Assembly: GCA_028292265.1 (NCBI GenBank)
Contig: JAQGMR010000041.1
Coordinates: 56,431-120,430, forward strand
Source: Herminiimonas sp.
Lineage (GTDB): Bacteria; Pseudomonadota; Gammaproteobacteria; Burkholderiales; Burkholderiaceae_D
Reading direction: 5' to 3'
DNA: 64,000 nt
A program made the position numbers and the translations under genes. Numbering within the stretch: the stretch's first letter is position 1; each line of letters begins with the position of its first letter. Under the pieces are notes generated by a model that saw nothing but the letters and a program-made list of their open reading frames with translations, ran no database searches and was not told where the DNA came from. Below, one piece after another: positions 18,201 through 23,887 of the stretch.

Positions 18201-18577
18201 TTCTGACCCTGCGCTTTCTGTCCCTGCCCTTTCTGCCTCGCCTCTTCCTGCCTCTCACCCTTCTGCACCAGATGAAACTGGCTGCCAATCAGCAAGTGCA
18301 GCCCATGCTTCTTCGCTTCCACATGAGCCCGCACCACGCCGGCCAGCGAGCATTCATCGGTGAGAGCCAGCGCGGCATAACCCATTTGTGCCGCACGCTC
18401 CACCAGCTCTTCGGGATGCGATGCGCCGCGCAGGAAAGTGAAATTGGAAACGCACTGGAGCTCGGCATAACCTGGCAGCGACGGAGGGAGAGAAGCAGGC
18501 AGCGACGCTGTCAAAGAAGCAGGGAGAGAACCAGATGGGGAAAGCCGCGGGCGCGGTGATTGAGGAGTGGTATCCAT
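15239..18577 (-). CDS. dnaE2: Error-prone DNA polymerase DnaE2 (ImuC)
   Basis: A 1112-residue C-family polymerase, slightly longer than usual. The PHP domain begins at YAELQCVSNFTFLRGASHPEELVERA. The catalytic palm has the PDIDVDFEHQRREEV segment with paired aspartates and SAANSAVCYCLGIT upstream. Helix-hairpin-helix and OB segments follow. It performs mutagenic translesion synthesis with ImuA and ImuB after SOS induction. Two oddities: an N-terminal Ser/Leu/Pro repeat (residues 17-36), and a Gln/Lys/Gly repeat of about 38 residues (105-142) inside the PHP domain, coded by 15-base repeats. The start lies six bases after the imuB stop. Confidence 0.95.
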   Translation of the reverse strand: MDTTPQSPRPRLSPSGSLPASLTASLPASLPPSLPGYAELQCVSNFTFLRGASHPEELVERAAQMGYAALALTDECSLAGVVRAHVEAKKHGLHLLIGSQFHLVQKGERQEEARQKGQGQKAQGQKAQGQKGQGQKEKGGKDSAAFCVIALAQNREGYGNLSELITLGRTSAEKGRYRLTPEDFSDPGPGQEHLRGLPDCLLILAPAYGITAEVLASQAAWLQATFPGRAWIGLNLLHRSRDEAHRNTVEQVAMAQDLPVVALGDVLMHVRSRKPLQDTLTATRLGLPVAECGYGLAPNAEQHLRSRLRLGNLYRREALAETVRLAQRCTFSLDELRYEYPDELVPPAETPGGYLRRQTWIGAHRRFPSGIPASVQEQIEHELQLIAEMAYEPYFLTVYDIVRFARSQHILCQGRGSAANSAVCYCLGITEVDPARASLLFERFISRERNEPPDIDVDFEHQRREEVIQYIYNKYGRDRAALTGVVISYRPRSVLRDVGKALGVDPLMVDQIAKSHRWWDGKSGLSERFVECGMDPESTLARQWWEIAEKLMGFPRHLSQHPGGFVIARGKLSRLVPIENAAMENRSVVQWDKDDLDALGLLKIDILALGMLSVIRRALDLTAQRRGEPFELQDIPAEDVATYDMICEADTVGVFQIESRAQMTMLPRMRPRRFYDLVIEVAIIRPGPIQGGMIHPYLRRRQGLEPVTYPSPDMEKALARTLGVPLFQEQVMQIAMLAAGFSAGEADQLRRAMAAWKRKGNLEKFHAKLLDGMRTRGYTPEFADAIYRQIQGFAAYGFPESHAASFALLAYSSSWLKCHEPEAFLAALLNSQPMGFYSPSQLVQDARRHGVEVRAVDVAISGMDAALESVEGAAPAVRPAVRLGMNIVRGLPKEAAWRIEEARAVRPFADVRDMAMRAQLTRVDLQALAAANALESLAGNRREALWQAVVSVPDKGLLREAAIREEGVAFTPSSEGESVVADYHALGLTLGRHPLALLRETLTAKRFVQAEVLNTFADGQFARGCGIVTMRQRPGTAKGTMFVTIEDETGLVNVIVWPALVEKQRKEVLDATLLGVYGIWQCQNKVRHLVAKRFVDLSHLLGRIDVRSRDFA
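18177..18236 (-). repeat. Four 15-base in-frame tandem repeats within dnaE2
   Basis: Units at 18177-18191, 18192-18206, 18207-18221 and 18222-18236 (plus strand CCCTG(C/G)CCTTTCTG-type) code for a repeated Gln-Lys-(Ala/Gly)-Gln-Gly pentapeptide. The length is a multiple of three, so the frame is kept. Copy number probably varies between strains. Confidence 0.85.
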
Positions 18578-18583
18578 GGCAGC

Positions 18584-20083
18584 TCACGCAAACAGCCCGT
18601 GCAGGAACCAGTGCACTTCGCCTTCTTCATCGCGCTGGCGATAAATCCAGTAGCACGCCGCATCGACACCCTGCGCCACGAAATAGTCGCGCACGGCGAA
18701 GGCCTCATCCCACCAACCGCATTCAATGCGCTCCGGGCCATTGACGAGGCGCAGCGGCGAACCGTAGAACGGGCGATCGTCCCGCATCAGCAAGGCGAGC
18801 GGTTTTTCCAGAAGCCAGAACGGCCGCTCGCTGGCGGCGGCATCAGCGAGCGCCACGCGCTGGCGCTGCGAGTCGGTGGCGGGTAGCCAGCGATTGCAGA
18901 TTTCCGGCCGGTAGTCTGCCTGCGGCGCGGGCGCCAGCACGGCTTCAGCGCCAAGCCGGGCCGTGAGCAATTCCAGCAGGCGCCGGTAATCCGCTGGTGT
19001 GCCGCCCGGCTCCGGAAACAGCGACTCCGACGCCGGCGCAAGCCTGCTGGTCTGGAGCGCTTCCAGCTTCAGCGCCACAACCGGTCCGCTCAGTTGCAGC
19101 CGGCCCAGCCGTTCTTTCAAAAGACGGGTCAGATGCGCTTCCTGCCAGGCCGCTTCGGCCAGCGTGATTTCGAGCGGCGTGGGAGCCACCGCCATGCGTC
19201 CCCGCTCATGCTCCATCAGCAGTACGAAGCGCGCCACTGCCAAGTGCCGTGCAACCAGCCAGCCCGTCATTTGCAGCAGCAGGCGGCGCGCGCCGAACAG
19301 CACCGCTTCCGCATGCTCGATCCGGTCCGGCAATTCCAGTTTCGCGACGAAGCGCGGCGGCGCTTGCACCCATTCAAACAGCTCAGGCGCTTCGCCATAG
19401 GCGCGATCGAGCTCGTCCAGAAGTTGATCGCCGCAACGACGTTGCAACCCGGCGCGCGGCAGGCGGCGCACATCGGCCAGCGTGCGACAGCCGACGCCAT
19501 CAAGCCAGTCTCGATGGGCACGGGCGGCCGGCAACAGGGGAAAGGGCAAGCGGTCGAGATGGCGGGTCAGGCTGGCGAGTCGCAACCTGCGGCGGCTACG
19601 GCGCCCGGGCGCTCCACCTTGTAGCGTCGGCGCATTCGGGAGCGCGGCCAGCAGCCATGCGCCCATTGCAGTCGGCGCCATCGACAGCCGCAGGGTAAAG
19701 CCGAGCGCCTCGACACTGGCGCGCACCCGGCGGCACAGCGCCAACCGGCCGCCAAAAGCTTTCAGGCTGGCGGTGACATCAAGCAGCAGGCTGTCCTGCG
19801 CGGCCACCGCAACTTCGGGGGTGAATTGCAGCAGCGCCAGCGCAATCGCGTCCATCGCTTCCTGCTCGCGTCGGGCATCGCGTTCATGCAGGATGGCTTG
19901 CGGCGCAATCGCATTCACGCCGCCGCGTCGCAAGCCGTGCCGCACACCCATGACTGCTGCCTGGGGAGTCAGTGTCAGCACCTGGTTTTGTTCCATCACC
20001 ACATGCGGCCCCGCTTCACACCAGCGGGGCCGCAAGGCTTCGAGAGATAAAAGCGGCAACTGCACACCGATCCATTGACGCAT
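18584..20083 (-). CDS. imuB: ImuB, Y-family polymerase-like mutasome scaffold
   Basis: A 499-residue DinB-like protein. It starts MRQWIGVQLPLLSLEALRP and keeps the Y-family fold outline (GVRHGLRRGGVNAIAP, LLLDVTASLKAFGG, LRLSMAPTAMGAWLLA). It lacks an obvious full set of polymerase acidic residues, as expected for ImuB, a non-catalytic hub linking the beta clamp, ImuA and DnaE2. The C-terminal third (from about residue 350) is the usual variable interaction region. It lies 98 bases downstream of an unrelated gene instead of directly behind imuA, and six bases before dnaE2. Confidence 0.9.
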   Translation of the reverse strand: MRQWIGVQLPLLSLEALRPRWCEAGPHVVMEQNQVLTLTPQAAVMGVRHGLRRGGVNAIAPQAILHERDARREQEAMDAIALALLQFTPEVAVAAQDSLLLDVTASLKAFGGRLALCRRVRASVEALGFTLRLSMAPTAMGAWLLAALPNAPTLQGGAPGRRSRRRLRLASLTRHLDRLPFPLLPAARAHRDWLDGVGCRTLADVRRLPRAGLQRRCGDQLLDELDRAYGEAPELFEWVQAPPRFVAKLELPDRIEHAEAVLFGARRLLLQMTGWLVARHLAVARFVLLMEHERGRMAVAPTPLEITLAEAAWQEAHLTRLLKERLGRLQLSGPVVALKLEALQTSRLAPASESLFPEPGGTPADYRRLLELLTARLGAEAVLAPAPQADYRPEICNRWLPATDSQRQRVALADAAASERPFWLLEKPLALLMRDDRPFYGSPLRLVNGPERIECGWWDEAFAVRDYFVAQGVDAACYWIYRQRDEEGEVHWFLHGLFA

Positions 20084-20181
20084 GAAGCAAAAACTCTTTT
20101 AGTCAGAAATGGCCTCTCGCCAGGAGCCTGCACGGTAGAAGGTCGTGAAGCATTGCAGTCACGGTTCTTCTGCCGCGCAGA

Positions 20182-21324
20182 TTACTGGCGCACGGGGCGT
20201 GGGGCTCGGGTGGAAGGCGGCGCAGGTTCGGCCACCACTATTTTGGCAATCGCCAGCACGCCGGGAACCCATGGGAAGGGAGCCACTGAAGTGGGATTGG
20301 CAGCCAGTTGGGAAGCAAAGCGGAGGATGCCCATTTTTTCGGCAGCGGTGAATTCGTCGTCCTTGGCCGATTTCTTCCCCTTCACATTCAATTTCTTCCA
20401 TTCCGCATTGATGCCTTCCGGCGTCATGCCATCGACCTTGCGCAGGAATTTCTGGAAGGCTTGCACGCCCGCCTTGGTCATTTCCATGCCGGATTTATAG
20501 GCATGACCCTGATCGGCCCTTTCAAAATCGCTGAAAGATGGAGTAAGCACAGGAGAAAGAAATTCGGCCCAGTCGAGCTCGTTGTTCTTTGCCGCAAACG
20601 TGCTCACTGCCTGCCACTGGCTTGCCAGGTCGGTAGCAGCGGTGCGCAGTGGCGTTACAGGCTTGGCCTTGCCCGACGAGCTTGCTGGCACGGCGGCGTC
20701 ACGCGAAGGCATGGCGGTGGCAACAGCGGTCCTGCCACTTGGTGCGACCGGCCTTTTTGTCATTTTTGGCGGCGTGGTTTTACTCAACACCGGCCTGTCG
20801 GTGACACGACCTGCCACGGCGGACGGGCCTTTGCCAGCCCATTCGGGACGCGTTGCTTTTGCTGTGCGGGTCTGGAGGCGCGGTCTTACGGTTTTCGGTG
20901 CGCGTGTCGACGCGCGCCTCGGCGTGGGCTCCATGATGTTGGCCTTCAGGAGGGTTTCAAGACTCGCGATGGTTTTCAGCATTCCATTATTGGTGTGTCG
21001 CGGGCTTCGCAGGTAAACGCGCTCCTTATCGAGCTCTGACTGGATCCCCCTATCTTCCCTGGCCGCGGGTGCCAGGATACTTTCAACGTCCTTCAATACG
21101 GCTTCCACCAGCTTCACAGCATTGGCCCGCTGGCTGTGCCGGGCCAAATGATTCGCTATGCGCTCACCCAGGCTTTCGCTGCTCTTTTCCCGCTGAAAAA
21201 TCTCAACCGAACCATCCTTCACACTCACACGGGCGCGCGGACGCGTGTCGGTTGTAGTGAACTCGCTCTTCAACTGCTCCATGCGCTGAAGGACCCTTGC
21301 CGCCGTGTTCGTCGTTTTGTTCAT
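20182..21324 (-). CDS. Unknown protein inserted between imuA and imuB
   Basis: A 380-residue protein that I do not recognise. There are three parts: an N-terminal helical region (about 1-130, with ESLGERIANHLARHSQRANAV and a helix around KLVEAVLKDVESIL), a low-complexity basic linker rich in Arg, Thr, Ala and Pro (about 130-225), and a C-terminal helical region (about 225-350) ending in a Pro/Arg tail. No signal peptide or membrane segment. ATG 21324 is chosen because AGGG lies upstream; an in-frame GTG at 21333 is possible. It begins 44 bases after the imuA stop in the same direction, so it should be SOS-induced with the mutasome. It could be a mutasome accessory, or a relict of the secretion-related genes just upstream. 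Confidence 0.7.
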   Translation of the reverse strand: MNKTTNTAARVLQRMEQLKSEFTTTDTRPRARVSVKDGSVEIFQREKSSESLGERIANHLARHSQRANAVKLVEAVLKDVESILAPAAREDRGIQSELDKERVYLRSPRHTNNGMLKTIASLETLLKANIMEPTPRRASTRAPKTVRPRLQTRTAKATRPEWAGKGPSAVAGRVTDRPVLSKTTPPKMTKRPVAPSGRTAVATAMPSRDAAVPASSSGKAKPVTPLRTAATDLASQWQAVSTFAAKNNELDWAEFLSPVLTPSFSDFERADQGHAYKSGMEMTKAGVQAFQKFLRKVDGMTPEGINAEWKKLNVKGKKSAKDDEFTAAEKMGILRFASQLAANPTSVAPFPWVPGVLAIAKIVVAEPAPPSTRAPRPVRQ

Positions 21325-21368
21325 GGTTTTCACCCTAAAAAATCCGCAATTTGGAAAGTTACGATTAT

Positions 21369-22118
21369 TTACGCTACGAAATCTTCGTAACTACGGTGCG
21401 AATCTGGTTCAAGGGAAGCCGTTTCTGTTTGTGGATTTCGTAAAATCCTGACTTTGTCGCCCGCCATGACGGGCAAGGTTCTGGACGAAAATTGCAGGAC
21501 GATCGGTTCATCGCGTTGGGGTCCGCGACGCTTGACGATGTCAATGGCCAGTCCGGCCGATGTCGGTCGCAAGGCCAGTCGCAGCGGCGCCGGCGAAGAA
21601 TCCTGCGCGGCGGCCAGCGGCCTGAACATCCAGAACACCGTATCCGAAGCCTGGGCCGCCAGATGCAGGCGGCGCAGCGCTTCGGAGCGCATCTGCGGCT
21701 GCCAGAACAGCAAGGCGCCGCAACTGCCGTTTTGCAGGATTTGCTCGGCGCTCCACAAGGCATCGGCGGTGCGGCGAGTCTGGATCCAGAGTAGCTGCTC
21801 TGGCGCCATGCCCCAGTCAAGCCAGGCGGCCGCTTGCGGCAGGTAAGGTGGCTGGACCAGCGCAACCCGGCGCTTGCGCGCAAGGATCTCGAGTGCCGGC
21901 TTCAAGAGGCGCATTTCGCCGATGCCCGGCTGTTGCAGCAAAAGCTCAATCAATGCGGACCGGGGCCAACCCTGGTTAGGCAATTCTTGATCGAGTTGCT
22001 GATATCCGGTCGTGGCTGCTGTTGCTTGCCATGAGCCCATCTGGTCGGCCCGCCAGATGGAATGCGCCAGTGGCGCAATGGCGGCAGCCAGCGCTGCGCG
22101 AGAGGCGCACTCCACCAT
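21369..22118 (-). CDS. imuA: ImuA, mutasome RecA/SulA-like protein
   Basis: A 249-residue ImuA. Hallmarks are GYQQLDQELPNQGWPRSALIELLLQQPGIGEMRLLKPAL near the N-terminus, the reduced RecA-like core QPPYLPQAAAWLDWGMAPEQLLWI, and the C-terminal GDKVRIL segment. ImuA binds RecA and ImuB and is needed for damage-induced mutagenesis. ATG 22118 has GGAGAAGG just upstream. A consensus LexA box is centred about 68 bases upstream, so this is the first gene of the SOS operon imuA-unknown-imuB-dnaE2. Confidence 0.92.
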   Translation of the reverse strand: MVECASRAALAAAIAPLAHSIWRADQMGSWQATAATTGYQQLDQELPNQGWPRSALIELLLQQPGIGEMRLLKPALEILARKRRVALVQPPYLPQAAAWLDWGMAPEQLLWIQTRRTADALWSAEQILQNGSCGALLFWQPQMRSEALRRLHLAAQASDTVFWMFRPLAAAQDSSPAPLRLALRPTSAGLAIDIVKRRGPQRDEPIVLQFSSRTLPVMAGDKVRILRNPQTETASLEPDSHRSYEDFVA

Positions 22119-22177
22119 AATCCTTCTCCTGTAGTGCAGTTTCTATTTTGGAAAAGATGAAATCACTCATCCAACTA

Positions 22178-22193
22178 CTGTACAAATATACAG
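22178..22193. promoter_or_regulatory. LexA (SOS) box of the mutasome operon
   Basis: CTGT-ACAAATAT-ACAG matches the gamma/betaproteobacterial LexA consensus CTGT-N8-ACAG exactly, and the flanking TA/TA extends the palindrome. It sits 60 bases upstream of the imuA start. Confidence 0.92.
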
Positions 22194-22257
22194 TATCAAG
22201 AATTGAGAAGGGAGAGAATTCTGGGAGGGGAAAGGGACTTTTGGCAGTCCGGCACCT

Positions 22258-22278
22258 GCCCTGCCACGGGGGCAGGGC
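22258..22278 (-). terminator. Hairpin downstream of the candidate effector gene
   Basis: GCCCTGCC, five-base loop, GGCAGGGC: a perfect 8-bp stem 62 bases past the stop at 22341 and before the SOS box. No clear T-run. It probably separates the secretion-related operon from imuA. Confidence 0.5.
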
Positions 22279-22340
22279 TACTGACATTCATGTAATCAAA
22301 GACTTGGAAAGGACATCTAAAAACTTTGTGAGATGTAACT

Positions 22341-22949
22341 TTATTGAAGGGGCTCGTGCGGTAGTACGTCTTCAAAAGCCATATTCTGAAATTCGGCTTC
22401 AAAAACCGCCTTGAAGTGTTCCAGCTGTTCGGGTGACATTGCCATGACGGCAAGGTCTTCAGGCGACATTTCCATTTCATTGTTCTCTTGCGCATCGGCC
22501 TGCATCGCCTGCAGTTCCGATTTGATTTCACTCACGGATACCCACGGAACAATGGGGGCGAAAATCATTTGCAACGCATTAACGATCGCATGCGGTGTAC
22601 GCGCCGCATCGGCCGAGGCGAGCGTGGGTTTTAAAATATAACGATCCTGGTAGCTACGGGTTACCGCTGCCGGCACCTCGTTGCGCCACGCCGCTTCAAC
22701 GTTGGACGCCGCGCGCCGCATGTGAACCGCCAGCATGGCTGCGCAGCCATTTTCCTTTAACGCCCGGCCGGCTTCCTGGCGCGCCGAAAGCGCGGTTGCA
22801 TCTTCAGCCAGGCCGGCGCTGTTCGCGCCCTTCAGGAAAAGCAGTCTGGGGAAAACCGGAACCTTGTGGGCGGCCGCGCCATTGGCAGCCTCCCCTACCG
22901 TTTGTTGTTCGGTGGGGCGCCGAATTCCAACCTGCGTTATGTGCGACAT
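22341..22949 (-). CDS. Unknown protein, candidate type III secretion substrate
   Basis: A 202-residue protein without a recognised domain, signal peptide or membrane helix. The N-terminal 30 residues (MSHITQVGIRRPTEQQ...) are polar and probably disordered, as in type III secreted proteins. The middle is helical. The C-terminus is acidic, with a doubled motif MSPEDLAVMA / MSPEQLEHF around residues 160-178. The start has a strong GGAGGACAG ribosome site. It lies 78 bases behind a CesT-like chaperone gene on the same strand. Chaperone and cognate effector genes are usually adjacent, so I infer it is the partner. No secretion apparatus gene is in the window, so this is inference only. Confidence 0.6.
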   Translation of the reverse strand: MSHITQVGIRRPTEQQTVGEAANGAAAHKVPVFPRLLFLKGANSAGLAEDATALSARQEAGRALKENGCAAMLAVHMRRAASNVEAAWRNEVPAAVTRSYQDRYILKPTLASADAARTPHAIVNALQMIFAPIVPWVSVSEIKSELQAMQADAQENNEMEMSPEDLAVMAMSPEQLEHFKAVFEAEFQNMAFEDVLPHEPLQ

Positions 22950-22997
22950 CTGTCCTCCATTTTCCTGTGCGTAGCCACAAATCTACCGACCGGCAAG

Positions 22998-23039
22998 TCT
23001 CAGGCCGCCAACCTCAAGCCGCCAATCTCAGGCCCGCAA
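22998..23039 (-). repeat. Three 14-base tandem repeats over a stop codon
   Basis: Plus-strand units TCTCAGGCCGCCAA (22998-23011), CCTCAAGCCGCCAA (23012-23025) and TCTCAGGCCCGCAA (23026-23039), each differing by only one to three bases. The last unit contains the TGA and the final sense codons of the chaperone gene; the other two lie behind it. Confidence 0.85.
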
Positions 23040-23498
23040 ATGCATTTCTTCGGTAGGCATCGGTGCATTGACCGGTGTGCTGGCGTCGCTCTTCACATAA
23101 GACGCCCACAATTGCGTCAATTGCATGAAATTCAGCAGCACAGTACGCAAATCGCTCAGAGACAGCTCCGTGTCCGCAAACATTTCATAGAGAAGGGAGA
23201 CTTCGCCGCCCGGTCCGGCCAGCGCGGCCTTCACGCCCCCGGTGTCCTGCCACAGCAAATTGTAGGATAGCAGCGTCTCGTAGACTGGCAGTCGCATTTC
23301 CGGCCTGGCCTGGCCTAGCGCAGACGAAAGCACCAGTCGGGAAGGCTCGTCCGCCCATTCAATCTGCACCACCGTTTCATCGTCGAACTGGACTGCCCAA
23401 CTCCCTTCTTCGCTCTGCATCACCGCATCTATTTCCAGCGTCGCTGGTCCGATTTCCTGCATCAAAAGCTGGATCGATTCCGGAATAGCAGAAGACAT
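23028..23498 (-). CDS. CesT/Tir-type type III secretion chaperone
   Basis: A 156-residue acidic protein that reads like a class I type III secretion chaperone. The family order is kept: an N-terminal helix (ESIQLLMQEIG), a strand with a repeated acidic pattern (WAVQFDDETVVQIEW), the LLSYNLLWQDTGG helix-turn matching the LNANL...GG block of CesT, a strand (GGEVSLLYEMF), and a long C-terminal helix (LSDLRTVLLNFMQLTQLW). These dimers hold effectors unfolded for export. ATG 23498 has GGAGAACGCC upstream; an in-frame TTG 12 bases upstream is not used. Two HrpL-like boxes precede it. Family call is from pattern, not alignment. Confidence 0.75.
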   Translation of the reverse strand: MSSAIPESIQLLMQEIGPATLEIDAVMQSEEGSWAVQFDDETVVQIEWADEPSRLVLSSALGQARPEMRLPVYETLLSYNLLWQDTGGVKAALAGPGGEVSLLYEMFADTELSLSDLRTVLLNFMQLTQLWASYVKSDASTPVNAPMPTEEMHLRA

Positions 23499-23533
23499 GG
23501 CGTTCTCCAATCAAGTGGGCGGCGAGCGTAAAT

Positions 23534-23561
23534 TGAGTAACGGGTTGAGAGCCGATGTTCC
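23534..23561 (-). promoter_or_regulatory. HrpL-like ECF sigma promoter box, proximal
   Basis: Minus strand GGAACA-N15-TTACTCA. The hrp box is GGAACC-N15/16-CCACNNA, so the -35 block, spacing and AC..A of the -10 block agree; two bases (CC to TT) do not. The box ends 35 bases before the chaperone ATG, a normal promoter distance. Confidence 0.5.
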
Positions 23562-23627
23562 ATTACCGGATTTGATATCGGTTAAACGGCCAATGAAGAC
23601 CAACTAATAGCCGGCTCATTGTTCTGG

Positions 23628-23655
23628 TAAGTAACACGACGCGCGCAATTGTTCC
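23628..23655 (-). promoter_or_regulatory. HrpL-like ECF sigma promoter box, distal
   Basis: Minus strand GGAACA-N15-TTACTTA, the same blocks and spacing as the box 94 bases downstream. The 15-base spacers differ, so this is conservation of two blocks and not a simple duplication. Confidence 0.45.
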
Positions 23656-23887
23656 TTTTGCGCTACGTCCGAACTCATTTAGTCGATTAACGGCCATTTA
23701 TCGCTTGGCCCGTGGCTGCGCTTGAGGGCCAGCCGGATACAGGGAGTCCACCCCGGCAGAAAAACCAGGCTGCCATGCGCGAGAACCGGTCCTTTCTGTG
23801 ATCAAAGGACTGCGCCAAGGGACCACCCCGGGCTTGTCGCTGTTCCAAACTGCCCGGTTTCGCTTCCGGCTCACGCCGCTCAGGCTT

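Larger units (their letters stand above)
23499..23887. other. Intergenic region upstream of the chaperone gene
   Basis: The 389 bases between the chaperone start and the GGDEF-EAL stop hold the two HrpL-like boxes. I see no credible gene in the remaining 23656-23887; the frames there are extensions of antisense readings. Confidence 0.6.

Noticed and set aside
23498..23700. PIP box (TTCG-N16-TTCG) upstream of the chaperone
   Set aside because: A TTCG is present, but the second half is missing at the required spacing; the GGAACA-type boxes fit better.
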